A DNA stretch of 64,000 nucleotides, from NCBI RefSeq assembly GCF_029867415.1, contig NC_081184.1, forward strand, positions 77,970,364-78,034,363, given 5' to 3'. This document shows, in pieces, positions 12,360-25,048 of this stretch. Each line of letters begins with the position of its first letter. Positions within the stretch are counted from its first letter, which is position 1. Position numbers and translations under genes: made by a program. This DNA is from Vicia villosa. Taxonomy: Eukaryota; Streptophyta; Magnoliopsida; Fabales; Fabaceae. The notes below the pieces were generated by a model. That model was not told the origin of the DNA, ran no database searches, and saw only the letters and a program-made list of their open reading frames with translations.

Positions 12360-14563
12360 TTTTCCTCCTTTATATCCCGCTTCTCCATTTCCTCCAAGCT
12401 CATAATTGGATCAAAAACATTAGAAATATTAGTTATGCCTAATTTATTCATGGAATTCCACAGCCCCTCTGAAGCCTTTCCCAAAATTCCTTTAACCACT
12501 ATCGAATTTCAATTCCGCACATCCAAGTGTGTTAAGGAGTCACAAATTAACGGTAAACCCTCAGACAGAAGATTAGATTTTGAAGGCCCTGAAACAATAC
12601 CTGGCTGTTGCTTTTGTTGTTCTTGTTTCTGAAGAAAAAAAGGTTCCACCAGATATACGAAGCCATCCACCTTCTCTCCCAAATCTATTACATCCCTCAT
12701 TTTTGTCTGACTCTCTTGGAATTTTTCACCTTATTGCACTGTGCGTCGAAACTAATAAGTTGTATATCCACTTTCTTTTCTGTTCTCTCCTTTTGAATTG
12801 ATGAATTGCATTAATTCTCTTTTTCATTCTTTTTGTTAAAAGTCTCGGTAGGGCCCTCTGTTTATTATATTATCCCTCTCCACCTGTCCTTGCTATTACC
12901 CTGTTCCGTCGTTTTAGATTTCATTAACGACAAAACCCCCTTCAAATTCTTCTTCTTAACATTAGCACTTGGGCCCACTACTAAAAAAATCCTTCAGCCC
13001 ATTATTCCAAACACCAGCCTGGTTTTTTTTCTAAAGATGAAATGTTGTTATATTCAACTAAAACTCCCTCTGGCCCCACACTCATACTCTTTTCCACCTC
13101 TACCTTGTTACACGCTTTATTTGCAGGCTCAAAAGAACAAGCTACCCTAGTAGATGTATCATTAGAAATACTATCTATACATCTACTCTTTGAATTCTGC
13201 TCAGAAAAAGTTATTCCCCTTTTTGCTAAAGTCTCCTCACCCCTTCTATTATCCTCCATACACTTATCAAGATCCATTGTATTCTTAAAAGCTGTTCTGA
13301 CAAGCCTGTGAATTCCTGCCGATTTTACCCCGATCTCCATGTTACCACTCTCCTCGCCGTCAACCACCGATATTCCCTCCCCTACACTCTCAGATTACGA
13401 CGAGCCTCCTTCATCTTCAGAGTCATCCGATGAGTAATCTGAATCGCTTTTGAAATGTTCCACCATATCTGCCCTCACTTTAACATCCTCCACTACCAAA
13501 TTATTGAACCGCTCTCCATCCACACATGCCGCCATCTTCCTTCTAATAGGCCCCAGATGATCTGTGAAAATCATTAATTTTGTAACATCCATTCTGTCCG
13601 GTTTGAGCTCCAGCGAATCTCCCTTTGCCACTAAACCATCATCAGAAAGCAAGGATTCCAAGAACCTTAAATTTCTCACGAAACAAGGAATCCCGTAGAT
13701 AGAAACCCAGTCTGCTCTATAACACACAGCATCAGATATCCTCCACCTCCTAACATCCTTAAACAATATGTTCTTCCATTCTCCTTCATCTTGAAGAAGT
13801 AATTCCAAATCTCCCTCTATCGTTTCCTCCAATAAGCACAGGTTAGGCCCCAAAGGTGTTGCCGCCATTGAGAAAATTCCTTCATCAAGAAGACTTTGAC
13901 TTACTCCATATGCAAGTCTTGGTACCCTCACAATCCCCACCCTGGCATTGATAAACCTCTCTTTCTCCTCTCAGTTAGAATTATAGAAGAAGGTTTTGCT
14001 AACATCCTCCTTATTGCTACCTTCTCCTGTCTTACTAACTTTATTAGAGTTTTTCAGAATGTCCGCGAACAATTTATGTGAACCCCCAATGTCAATGAAC
14101 ATCTTTCTTCCTACCACCGCTGCCTGCTTCTTTTCACCGTTCTCAGCCCCTCCTCTGTTAGATTTGGTCTCAACATTGATCTTCGCTGCCACCTTCTTCC
14201 TTTTAAACTTAGAAACATTTGCTTTCAACTTCATCCCCTCCAACCATAAATTATCCAACTTTATTTCCAACAACCTATCATTCTCCACATTGAAGAATCT
14301 CACAAAACTATATTTTTCTCCTCTACAATCTTCTTCTCTGGAATCACAATCTCGTCAACCACTCCAAGATTCTTGAATTCGAAGAATAAATCCTTTGCCC
14401 TCCATCCTGGATCAAAGTATGTGAAAAAGAAAGAGGTTATTTCGCCTGATACCCCTTAATTCGCATTCTTCATAATGTCCCATTTGTCTCTTGAAAATGC
14501 TCGCCTCCCATTTCTTTGAATAGATTTCCATCCTCCTCCTCTAAAATTGCTTGGTAAAGCCAT
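12360..14563 (-). pseudogene. LINE ORF1 (RRM and acidic region), broken
   Basis: Start chosen at the minus-strand ATG at 14563, which opens with MALPSNFRGGGWKSIQRNG, a typical plant LINE ORF1 N-terminus. An RRM-like fold follows (ITSFFFTYFDPGWRAKDLF, then VRFFNVEN). A TAA near 14460 and a one-base frame change near 14315 interrupt it. From 14303 to 13002 a single frame runs on with two nonsense codons (near 13971 and 13395): a basic segment, a DUF4283-like segment (DVRRWRISDAVCYRADWVSI YGIP, about 13740-13680) and a Ser/Asp-rich acidic tail (DSDYSSDDSEDEGG). Downstream sequence to about 12360 is probably the decayed C-terminus. The usual role of such proteins is binding the LINE RNA. Confidence 0.7.
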
Positions 14564-14639
14564 TGAAATATCAAACAAGGTTAAACCCTAACATTGTTTC
14601 TCTCTCTAACGTTCTCTCTCATGTTAATAATTCCCTTAT

Positions 14640-15247
14640 AAGTAAATTGCAATAAGTAAATGACTTTGAAATGACTTTCTAATGTAAATTGCAATAAGTA
14701 AATGACTTTGAAATGAAACAAAGCAAATGTATAAACAAATAACTGTTAAATATAACTTTGCATTAAAACAAATAACATGAAACACAAATACGACGTTCTT
14801 CACACATACATTGTTTCAGCAAAGAATCTTTTCTCTCGCGCCGGTACTTCGAGTATTTTTATGAATTTTCTGTATATTGATTCGAACATCCTAAACTGAA
14901 CAAAAGCACTCCTATTTATACTACTTCGACCCTAACGGTCATTACATAGATGTCTGCCATGTTTGACGTTTCGAACATTTTACTTTACCCTAGATGTTCC
15001 CACGTGTTTGCTGGACGAAACCGCTCCATCTGAATTTCAAATCTTCCCGCTCTAGTGTTTCGACTATACCAGCGCCTACGTCGAAGGATACTTGAGTCAA
15101 ATATTACCAACATTACTCTTGGTCGAATAATACTTCTTCCAAAGAGAAAAAACCTTAAATAGCTCTATGAAAAATCTTCCTTCATCATAATCCAACACTT
15201 CAAGGTATCACAATCCTTTAGTCGAAATCTTCAGCTAACTAATTGCC
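14640..15247 (-). repeat. probable 3' LTR of the Tat-lineage element
   Basis: On the minus strand this follows a polypurine tract and contains a TATA box (GTATAAATAG, plus-strand 14912-14921) about 330 bp in, which fits an LTR with U3 then R/U5. Words containing TTCGA recur, as in many legume Ty3/gypsy LTRs. The right edge is set by the purine tract; the left edge is only a guess because no second LTR copy is in the window. A 42-bp unit (GTAAATTGCAATAAGTAAAT and following) is tandemly duplicated at 14642-14718, at or beyond the LTR end. Confidence 0.45.
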
Positions 15248-15250
15248 CCC
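15243..15250 (-). other. candidate polypurine tract of the Tat element
   Basis: The plus strand reads TTGCCCCC, so the minus strand has GGGGGCAA within ATTGGGGGCAATTAG. GGGGGCAA-like tracts are typical just upstream of Tat/Ogre 3' LTRs. The position fits the proposed LTR boundary. Confidence 0.5.
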
Positions 15251-15517
15251 AATAAATGGCTATTTCGAATTCATGCAGAGATAAGCATTTCTTGTGACTT
15301 TAGATTTCAACTGCTTTCTCAGTCCTACAGTAATAACTGTCAATCAATCGTGGTTTACTTTTCCAAAACGTCTCATCGAGACGTGCATGCAGTTATTATT
15401 CATCATAACTTCTCACTTTCGAGGAAACTAAACAATGAACTCACATATGTCCTTTAAAACGGCTGACACGTGACCCAAGACTTATGACAAATGCAACCTA
15501 CTCTTTGCAAGCTGACT

Positions 15518-15526
15518 CTATAAAAG
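15518..15526 (+). promoter_or_regulatory. TATA box upstream of the PMD pseudogene
   Basis: CTATAAAAG about 125 bp before the chosen ATG (15649), followed by a pyrimidine/A-rich leader. It lies on the strand opposite to the Tat pol gene, which suggests the unit had its own promoter. Confidence 0.55.
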
Positions 15527-15648
15527 CCCATCATTACCTCAAACCTCTCTTTTTACTCAACTTTGTCTTCAAACTTCCTTCTCCCTTACAATCTCTGCAA
15601 CTCTTTTCCAAAAACCCTTTTTTTCAAAACAAAACCCTTAAAATCACC

Positions 15649-18600
15649 ATGCCTTCTAATAAGCAATCAAAGAAACTAAAGCAAACCGCAGATGTTGGCT
15701 CCTTAAAGAGTTATAATCCTCACCCTACTCCAACAAGCAAGATCATGACTACTGTAAATCGGGAGAACATCACACCCCCAAAACTTATGAAAGAACAAAG
15801 AATTATCATGGCTTCTCAGGTAATGATTCCATTTCTTCTTTCTGAAAGTACATTAGGATTTTTAGGACCGTTAGCCCCAGAAGGTCATCTGGAAAAATGC
15901 GTAAGATTTTTTCTATGTCACTTTGACACAAAATCCATAGTGAACAAAACCAACTCTTCCAAGAAAAAAGGTTCAACCCTGCAATCTGCTGATTCCAACA
16001 AGGGAACGAGAGAAGCCTTCCAACTGGACTATATTACAGACAACTTTAGGCCATTTTACTCTTGTCCATCTTTAGATAAATCATATTTATCTTGGTTAGA
16101 TAGAGTTGAAACCCAAAAAGCTTCACTTTGGAAAGAATTAGGTATTTTCGATGTGATTCAAATGTAAAGACTAGGATTTAGTTACTGTAAACCTTTGTTG
16201 CTATCTTGCTTGTACTTTTAGGACAATACATATAAAACTTTCCAGCTCCCATGTGGAATGATAACTCCCACACTTTTCGACATATCTGCCATTTTTGGAC
16301 TTCCTCCAATAGGAGAAACTTTCGACCTTTATCAGGATAGTGAAAACTTAATCGGATTTACCATTAAGAATGTTGCTTTCAGTTCCTACATCAATTTTTA
16401 CCATACTCAAGAAGAAACCGTTTCCGATGTAGAACACATAGCATTCTTAGGTCTATAGTTATCTAAATTTGTCTTTTGCTGTAAATCCTTGCAAGTTGCA
16501 ATAAGATTTCTGACGCTTGCTAACCAATTACATGCTGGTCGAAAAATATGTTTAAGTGAACTTCTTTTAGCAGGTTTATATGAGAGTTTAGGATCTGCAA
16601 GTGAGAAAATAAAAAACTATAAACCTGGCACTAACTTGCTCCTGTATGGACCTTATTGGCTCCTTCAATTGTGGCTTAATGCCACTTTCAAACCTTCTTT
16701 GTCAGCACGTGGACCCATTGATGAAAATAGTCCAGATATAAAGGATAGAAAAATCGAAGGTACCAGACTCCTTCGGCTGACTCCTGCTGATGATGATACA
16801 AATTTGCAAACTCCTAATGTTTTTGTAATGTCAAACTTTCATTCCTTCGATGGCTCCATTCGCTAGTCAAACTTACGGTCTATCTTGGTTTACTGCTTCA
16901 GTTGAAGATGCTGTAAAAGAGAAGAACACCACCATTGAAGACATATGGCGTGCATTTTTGCTTCCTCGGTTGCTGGTTTTCAGACTTCTACCAATAAAAA
17001 GCCATGTATGCTTGCTGACTTATCAACCTAATTTTGTTTCCAGATAATTTGGATTATGTCAACTTATCCTTGTTTCTCTCTTTCAATGGAAACGCGAGTT
17101 ATGCCTTGCAACTACCATTTGGGCAGCTCGAGATATTGTGACACACCAAAAACGCTACGCAGACTTCGCTGACTTTCAATTGATAGCATACCAACCAGCA
17201 TTCTATTCAACAATAGGGTTCGACCAACAATGGACGGACTTCTAATCTGACAAAAGCTTTTTCATCTTTGCAGGACCAATCTCACAAAGGTAAACTCACA
17301 CATTGCGAAGAAATCCAAGCATTCTAAAAGTACTTTGAATCTGTCTATAAGACTACTCAGATTCTTTGAACAGTTTGTGATGCAGTCCCTATTCTAAAAG
17401 AAAAGTTTGAAAAACAAATTTCCAAAAGAAAGACTCTCAAAGCTGTAAAACCCGAGTTCAGATATTACTTGGCTTTTGAGTTTTAACCACCCAAATTTTC
17501 AAGGTTACCAAGTCCAGATTTTGCTTTATCATTTTCCCCCTTACCCAAATTGGTTTGTATGTGGGGATCTCTTTAAAGAGTTGAAAAATGATCGACAAAA
17601 TCCTGCTAAAAGAGTGGCTGCATCCAAACATACCTTAGACAGTTTCAAAGGCTTTCTTCACTTCGACTTGGATGCAGTGAGGATTACCTCTCCAGTGGGT
17701 CAAGGTGTGGAATGTTTGGATTTCCTAGTTTTTCAACCTTTCAACCTACTAAACTTTAATATAGTACATGTTTCGACCAAATTATTTTCTTTTCAACCAT
17801 CGAAAGGAAAACGCCAAGAAAAGACAAACCTGCAGCTAAAACTGCCTCTGGCATGACCACTTCCTCGAGTCAAGGAATTCCAGTTGATGAGGTTGCTCCC
17901 AAAACAACTAAAAAATCAAAGGTATTTAATGATATGATCTTTTATATCTTTCGATTCTCTAAAATTTGTTGTCCTTTTCTTTTTCCAAGGTAGTGGCAAA
18001 CCTCCCTTGACGTCAAACAAGAGGAAAAAATCCAGTGGTGATGCCGCTGCTGTCGAAGAACATGAGGATATTGCTTCTCCCAAACCAAAGGGAAGAAACA
18101 AAAAATGCACAAGGCAACTTCTCTTCTTATCAAGCTACGAACGTTGCTAATGTCCAACTAAAAGACGTTCCTCCTCCTCTCAGAGAAATCCAACCTCAAC
18201 CTTCTGGAAATTTGGTTCTAGAATACATTGGAAGCAATGCTTCTGAACCTGACGCTTTACTGATATTCATCTCTTACTATTTTCCTTTTATCGAAAACAA
18301 GAATCTTTTCTTTATTCTAATACTTTTTCTTTTAGGAAAAAACTATGATCCCTATTGCCACCAATCAAGGTGACCCCTCAGATGAAGGGAACCAATCTCT
18401 ACCCCAAAGGGATGTTGCCCAAAATAAAGGATCTTCGACTGGAGCACCATTACTTGAATAGATTGATGCTCAGCAAGAACAAGAGATTTCTTCTCCTGTC
18501 GAAGACATAGAAACAGGTATGGCACACGGTGAGGACGCCAACCCAGGAGGTGAAGAGTCTGAAGAGACTCCTAACAATCTTCCTCTTCATGCCAACTTTA

Positions 18601-19532
18601 CCAGAGATTATGATAATGATCAATCCACTGGGGACACTGAACACACTTCCGACCATAATGAAAGAACGATTGAGGAAGAGACGGCTCCTGAAGTGAACAA
18701 GGGTCCCCTTATTGAAACTGCTGCTACCAACACCCCACAAACTAATCCTTTTCAAACTACTGCAATCCAGAACCCAACTTTGCCACTTACTAAAGAGGAA
18801 ATGACTACTCTGAAGCATAAAGACCCTCTTATATACATGAAACTGATGATGGCTCAGAGGGAATCCTCTTCTGACAAGAGTCTATCTGGGGCTTCGACTC
18901 CTTATGGAACTAGTGTGTCTGAAGCATCTTATGATGACCACTTGAAGCAAGTGAAAGAGTCTGTTTTTGAAGTTGACCTTTTTGAGAAATTGAAGACAGA
19001 AGTGAGTGCTGGCTCGAGCATTTAAAAGCTGGTAGGCAAGATTAACATCACTGCTTGCCTTACTGATGTAGGCGAAACCCTCATCGATACTCAAAATCTA
19101 ATTGATCAAGTCCAGGTAGAATGAAACAGAGAGGTGGACGCTACTGCACAAATTAAGTCAATTGAATGTTCCAAATCTACTGAATTCGAAGAAGCGCTTA
19201 TCGCCTATGAAGCCTCTAAGAAAATACTTGTTGCCAAGGAAATAGCACGAACTAAGTTCAAAAATTATGCTTCTTCTATTAAACTCTGGGAATCTCAAAT
19301 CGAAGAGTTGAAGCAAAAAATCTCCAAAGCAAAAATGGAGCAAGCTGCTATTCAAGGCTTGGACAGCTCATAAACGGACAAGTTGGCGAAGCAGAGTGTC
19401 GAACATGTTGAAAAGGCTACTGCTATGGACACAAAGGTTGCTCGTTTGAAGGAAATTCAAGTGGCTGCCCAATACAAGATGAGTTTGGCGAAGATCAAAT
19501 ATCAACGAATGAAGAAATTCGTTCCCTTTTAG
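15649..19532 (+). pseudogene. plant mobile domain (aminotransferase-like) protein, degenerate
   Basis: The best-preserved core lies at 16246-17047 and carries PMD (PF10536-type) signatures: LPCGMITPTLFDISAIFGLP, GRKICLSELLLAGLYESL, LLLYGPYWLLQLWLN, then YQPNFVSR...FGL. The start at 15649 (MPSNKQSKKLKQ) is preferred over the earlier in-frame ATG at 15484 because a TATA box lies between them. Further fragments follow at 17476-17856, an acidic segment (18519-19025) and a Lys/Glu-rich coiled-coil tail (19134-19373, ending near 19532). In-frame stops at 16456-16458 (in a place where PMD proteins usually have Trp) and near 17045, and a frame change near 16850, break the gene. Introns may account for some gaps (e.g. 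GT..AG at 16164-16221), but I could not build a clean model. PMD proteins are linked to silencing (MAIN/MAIL family) and are often carried by transposons. Here it lies antisense within a Tat element. Confidence 0.7.
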
Positions 19533-19907
19533 TCCTTTCAGTTTTTTTGTTTGTAATTCACTTTAAGACAAGATTTGTATTTTTTGGAAATTATGAATAT
19601 CTCCATTTAATCATTACCCTTAACTGCAATAATTACCTCTACATTATGAACAGTCATAACGTTAAGTATTCCACATGGTCACTGAATTTCGATTAGACTT
19701 TTTGGGTGCCCCAAGCAAGTAACCGTCAATTAATTAGGACACGTTTCCCCAAATGTCTATTCAGTTCTCAAGTGTGTCGGTCGTGTGATGATTTAGTTTC
19801 AACTTCCAAGACACAAACGCGGCGGACTATACAACTCCCCTCTAGGGATCTAACACATGGTCCACTACCACTATTCTTGCGTAATTAACCCCGGCGTGGG
19901 TTACTCC
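19533..19907. other. spacer between the two antisense units
   Basis: About 375 bp. It has a T-rich stretch after the PMD stop (19540-19560), which could be a 3' UTR, and then upstream sequence of the next TATA box. No gene seen. Confidence 0.5.
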
Positions 19908-19915
19908 TATATAAA
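19908..19915 (+). promoter_or_regulatory. TATA box upstream of the transposon-protein-like ORF
   Basis: TATATAAA within CTCCTATATAAACCCC, about 90 bp before the ATG at 19998. The leader is C/T- and A-rich (CTTCTCTCTTTCAAAACAAA), a typical plant 5' UTR composition. Confidence 0.6.
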
Positions 19916-19997
19916 CCCCTTAATCTTTCTTCCCTATGTCATTCCAAACCAACGAAAACTTCTCTCTTTCAAAACAAACTCCTTTGCTTTCTTCATC

Positions 19998-20696
19998 ATG
20001 TCTTCCTTTAACAAAGAAAACATCCCTCATATCATCAAATAAAGAATCCTCTTTCCCACTGATTTTGAAGAACATGGGGTTAATATTCCTCGCATGTTCG
20101 CAAAACAACAGCTAGAATATTATCTCACAATCTTGAATGGATCTATCTACCCATCAGTTCTTGCTAATTTTTGGAGGAATACCACTGTTCATAGGGACCG
20201 TGAGGGCAGAGAAGCTATCCACTCCAACATATTTGGCTTCCCTATCACCATCACTACCAAAATCATTTCAAAAGTGATTAAGTTTGAAGCCATTGGTGCT
20301 CGCATTACTGAATATGATAGCAAGCTTATCTCTGATATTCTGAGGGTGGTGTTTACTGACCCTAATAAGGCTTTTACTGCCCTCATAGGTAGGATCTGGC
20401 ATCAAGTTCTTGTCTTTAACTTTCGTCCCAGGATGGAAGATCAAGACAGAATAATGCTTGAAGACCTTAGGTTCCTATATCCTCTTCTTCGCATGGAGAA
20501 GATAAATATACCGTTTGCCATCTTCAACTATCTTAAGGAAAAGATTATGGACTCAGGTCATGGTGGGGTCCTTTTCATTCCTTATGGAAGAGTTCTAACT
20601 CACATCTTTATTAAAATAGGTGTGATCAAGAAGATGCGTGAAGCAGGACTATCCAGTTTCCTTGCAACAGAATGTGGAGGAAAAATAGATCTATAA
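19998..20696 (+). pseudogene. putative plant transposon protein-like ORF (PF20167-type), one nonsense codon
   Basis: Frame from MSSFNKENIPHIIK, an in-frame TAA at 20040-20042, then 218 open codons to 20696. The body has the layout of the 'putative plant transposon protein' / envelope-like family: YPSVLANFWRNTTVH, IFGFPITIT, FTALIGRIWHQVLVFNFRPR, then a Leu-rich IPFAIFNYLKEKI segment and a predicted helical end. No transposase catalytic triad is visible, and the family's role is unknown to me. It is antisense to the Tat pol gene and ends about 75 bp before the 15.8 kb insertion. With that insertion removed it would end roughly 180 bp from the end of the convergent integrase gene. The match is by remembered family pattern and needs a profile search. 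Confidence 0.6.
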
Positions 20697-20771
20697 AAGC
20701 TTCATTTTGGTCGTGACTAAAATTATCTGCTAGGGCTATTTTATTAATATTGATGCATTCTAGGTGCTATG

Positions 20772-23700
20772 TGTTGCACCCCAAAATTTGCCCTCTTTCT
20801 CTGTGCTATAAGTTATCAAAGACGTTTATTTCGTCGGCCAAAAATCAAGAAAATAATATAAAATTTCTCATTTGAGTGCTTGAATTTGTGGAGGTTCCAT
20901 TGAGGATTAGTTGACTTATATATTGAGGTTTTCTCTACACCTCAAATTCTTTTTTTAAATAAAGGATTCTTCAATGTATCATTTGTTGTTGTGATTTAAA
21001 GTACAAGTGCAAGTCATGGCATATAAGACAAAATTGTACGTTCATTGGGTAGGCATGTGTATTCTCTCATTTGTTTGGATTGTAATGTGAGGTGAATTGG
21101 ATTTTGATGATCGAAGCTAAAGGCCATTAAGAATGCAAGATGTTTTGTTAATTCAATTTATTCCATAAATTCAAATCTGTGGTCAAGATTGATCAATCGG
21201 ATCCAAGTTCTTAAGCATTGGTGTGGGATTTCTTAAAACTCAAGTTACAAATACAAAGAGGCATATATCAAACATTCAAATTTCAAGAACATAATTTTTA
21301 CTTGTCATTCAAACCATATCAAATTTCATTACAAAAATACTCAAATCCACAAATCCTTCACAAAAGTTACAAAAGTCCAAGTTTACAATTACAACATTCA
21401 AGTCCATCCACAAATTACACAAATTTGCACAGGAAAAACCCCATACATATTTGCACTAAGACTAAGTTTTCAGGGAATGCTTTCAAATCTTCAACACCGG
21501 CAGCTCCACGTTTTTTCGGCAAGATTTTCAATCAATTTGAGCCATCCAAAACCTGCATAATTCAAAAGCTGAACCATGAGTCTTCAGCACATAGCAGACC
21601 AAAGGACCAGTTCAATAAAAAAAAACCGAGCCAAAATCACTGCAAGAAGAAAAGGATCAGTGGAGAAAATCAGGAGAAAAACCACATAACAGAATTCCAA
21701 AGAAGATGTAACAAACCTCTGAGTTCAGAAAACCTCCATTTTCAATCTTCACGCTACCTCCACCTTCAATCTTCACCTCATGACAGGAAACTTCACCATT
21801 GCTCTTCATTCATCACTACCTTCAACCACAAAACCATATAACAGAATCAGAGCATAACAGAATGGAGGAGGAGGGTAGAAAAACGCAAGAAAAAACGTAA
21901 CAAACTCGACTCACTTGGTAACAAACTCGAGGACCTCTCTCTCAAGTTTCTTCCCGAATTCTCTCTCTCTTTTCCATCGGAATCACCATAACCGAATCGT
22001 AAAACCTTCTCTATTCTTCTTCGACCTCGATAACCTTCATCATCATCATCATCATCTTCATCAACTCTGAATTCAGGGAGAAGAACAAGAGGTTGAGAAT
22101 CAGAAAATTGAAAAAAAATTGGAAAGAAGGAGAAGAGAAACGTAACAAACCGTTTTGAATCGGAGAAACACGTTTCAAACATCAATCTTCATCTTTCTCT
22201 CGATAACCATTCATTCACCAAAAGTCTCGAAGACTCTCTCGATTCTCTTCCACTCTACACAATCAGCTTCTTCATTCGTGTAAATCATCACCTTCGCGAA
22301 AGCATCTTCAATCGTTCATCCTTCATAGATTCTTCGTCAAAGAAATTCGCAACAGAAAATCTCCATAAACTCTACTTCGATCTTCATCCTCATTTTCATC
22401 AAATCTGCAATTAACAACAATAATACGCCTCCATCAATAATCAGTAATCAAATCGCAAAGAAGAAGTGAGAAGAGGAAGAAAGAACTGAGAGCGAGAGAT
22501 GAGCGACGAGAGAGATGGTTTCGAGCGAGGGAGAACCAAGGACGAAGAGGAAGAAGAGAGTGGTGATGTTTGTCGCCGGTGACTGAGTGATACGTCGGAT
22601 GTGGTAGCTGTCGCGCCGTCGTGAAAGAGAGGGAGATGAGTTCAGGGAGGGCCGCCGCCGCCGCCGCCGTCGCCTGAGTGTGAGGAGGGAGAACTAAGAC
22701 TCCAATGGCCATTCACGTAAACCTTTAACCCTAATCCCTTTCTTTCAATTGTTTTTTCTGTTAATTGGTTTTGTTGATAATTGAATCTTAATTGTGAATA
22801 AAACCTGATGAATAGGATTAATGCATTTGTTAATTGATATTAACATAGAAATCTGAATAATCAAATTTGCAAATAAGCTGTAATGTTGGATCAATTGGTT
22901 GAATCCCATGGGCCTCACACGAAATTCTGATTCATACACCCCCTCATTGAGCCCGTGTACCATTTTTTTGTGGATGGCTTGAATTCAAACAAAAAGAAGC
23001 TATTGGACTAGATTCAGTGGGCCTGCGCCCCTTTCTGTCTGCACCATATTTTCACTCAATAAACCTTCTGACTCCATTTTAATTCATGCTTTAGAACTAG
23101 TTTTTCTTCATTTCTTTTTTAGTAATAAAAATACCATGAAAACATTATATTTGATTAGTTTGTAGCATGATAAAAAATGAATAAAAACATGTATTCTTTT
23201 CTAGTTAGAATTAGATTTTTGTTTCCTATATTTGTTTTAGATGATAAAAAATAATAAAAACATGTAATATTTTCTTTGTTAGATTTTTAATATTTTGTAC
23301 ATAGTTTTGTTCTTTTACTTTGAGATAAAATTGCCACAAAAAACAATTTGCTCTTGTTAGATTTCGCTTTAGAATTTACTTAGAATTTAATTTCTATTAT
23401 TTTCTATGGCGGATGCGTGTTTCCTTGTTACTACTGATTTGTTTGCTGAGATGTGTGAGGTACTTCGAGAGAGCCTTCGACTGCGATTCGACTTGCTACG
23501 TGTTCCACTTTATTTGTGGGACATGATTTCGCTTCCGGTGCGATTGATTTGCGTCGTGTTCCACTTTATTTGTGGGACACAAACTGCTTCCCGACGGGAT
23601 TCATCTGGTCTCTCAATCATTGAGATGTATACTCCTGTATTGTCTGGATCGTTTCTCTTGCAGGTTGCTCGTGTGGTTATGCTCGACGCGTGCCACATGT

Positions 23701-25046
23701 CGCTTGTAACTTTGCTTGATGATGGCTTTCACGACGACACTTTCTGACTCGATGTGCTTGATGATGGCTTACGCGAAGTACTTCGGACTTCTCTGCTTAC
23801 GCTTGCTAGCTCATTGCGGATTTGCTATCCGTTTGGTATTGTCTCCCGTTTCCTTTTATTTCTCTTGCACTTTATCGCTTTCTCGCATCATCCTTTAACA
23901 TGAGAAGTAGGACCTGGACATGCATCTGGCCAAGCCCTCGAAAGAGGCTCTGTTTTTGTTGGTGTGTTTACATTTGTGCTTTGCGGCAGGGAGTCACGGT
24001 GTAATAAGTCCTATATGGCACTCCGTTAAGTCCTCATGGAAGGCACGCGGAAAGGGTTAGCAATCAACCCCCGCCTAGTCTCATCGAGTCTGTTCAGTAT
24101 GCGCACGCTACGCGTTGCTCGCTTCTGAACCTGCACAAGATCTTGTTATCGAGTATGTCAGGAAAAGGGTTCATGTAGCCGGACCCCCGCCTTTCCTATA
24201 GCTTGCGTCGCTCGACGTTGATGCTCGGTGTACGCACGCACCGTTTTCCTTTACGATCCGTGACGGCTTGGTTGCTGAGAGGGGTCCGCCCTCTTGTCTA
24301 TGGCCCGATCATTTTCACGAGGTCTAATGCTTGGTTGACTTGGGTTGAGTTGCTCCCCTTGGCTATGGCGGGACCGCTTTTCTACCATTCAGTCAGTACC
24401 GTTGGTTTGTTTGCTTTACGAGTGGATGCTCGTTTGTGTGCTCATTGTTTGCTTTCGCCTTTTCCCTCATAGGTTGTTAGCTTATCCTAGACTTGTACCC
24501 TTTGTATGATAACATTAGGTAGCAAGCTTTCCCCCTTAGCTTAGGTCTTCCTCATGCATTCTTTAAAACACAAACCACACTCTTTGATTTTCTTTTCTTA
24601 AGAACTTGTTATTTCCGCTCCATTCCCAGCATAAGCCTCCAAAGGTCGAGCAGCGGAGTGTGAATGTAACCTGTTCACCTAAAAAACACAAAACAAACAG
24701 AAATTAGTTAGCCGAGCTACGGTAGCTCTGATTCTGCAAAACAGATACGTAGGCAGCGGGGTAGGGCCCGTGCGAGCATAATCCTTTCTTTTCCCTACAT
24801 TCTGCATTCATTTTAGTCCAGATTAGCGCAATTTGCTTACACACCCATAGATATAGACACAAGCGTGGATACCATCGAGTACGATGGGCGCGAGGAGTGC
24901 TAATACCTTCCCCTCGCGTAACCGACTCCCTTACCCTTTTTCTCTGGTCGTGAGACCGTTGTTTGGTTTTGTGGTTTGCTGGCATTCCCTTCCTTTTCAG
25001 GATAAATATGTTAGTGGCGACTCTGTTAATTTTCGCGGTAGCGACA
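20772..25046 (+). repeat. 5' LTR of the 15.8 kb element
   Basis: 4,275 bp, repeated at 32342-36616 with a constant 11,570-bp offset. It contains (GCC)n around 22650-22672 and a CAT/ATC run around 22036-22056. Open frames inside it (such as those at 21218-21841 and 23406-23747) occur in both LTRs but match no family I know and lack gene-like context, so I do not call them genes. No TATA box was located with confidence. Confidence 0.95.
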
Positions 25047-25048
25047 GC

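Larger units (their letters stand above)
8538..14640 (-). mobile_element. nearly full-length, inactive L1-type LINE
   Basis: Read on the minus strand, this is a ~6.1 kb non-LTR retrotransposon: a short 5' UTR rich in GAGAGA (about 14640-14564), ORF1 with an RNA-binding domain, ORF2 with endonuclease, RT and C-terminal zinc domain, a 3' UTR with GGGTTGCACCCC, and a short A-rich tail (TTATTAAAAAA on the minus strand, about 8538-8550). Many stops and frameshifts show it is long dead. Both outer edges are estimates; I found no clear target-site duplications. Its 5' edge lies close to the probable 3' LTR of the Tat element. Confidence 0.82.

Noticed and set aside
15484..15648. N-terminal extension of the PMD unit from the ATG at 15484
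   Set aside because: It would put the TATA box inside the coding region; the extra residues are Leu/Phe/Pro-rich leader-like sequence with no PMD similarity.
21218..21841. A 207-codon frame near the start of the 15.8 kb element's LTR, also present at 32787
   Set aside because: It is LTR sequence, is frameshifted in the second LTR by a single A, has Lys/Ser/His-rich low-complexity composition and no family match.
22434..22712. Minus-strand frame with an Ala run and a basic Ser-rich tail in the LTR
   Set aside because: The Ala run is the (GCC)n repeat; there is no conserved domain or gene context.
23406..23747. 113-codon plus-strand frame present identically in both LTRs
   Set aside because: Its identity between LTRs only reflects their recent common origin; no recognisable motif.
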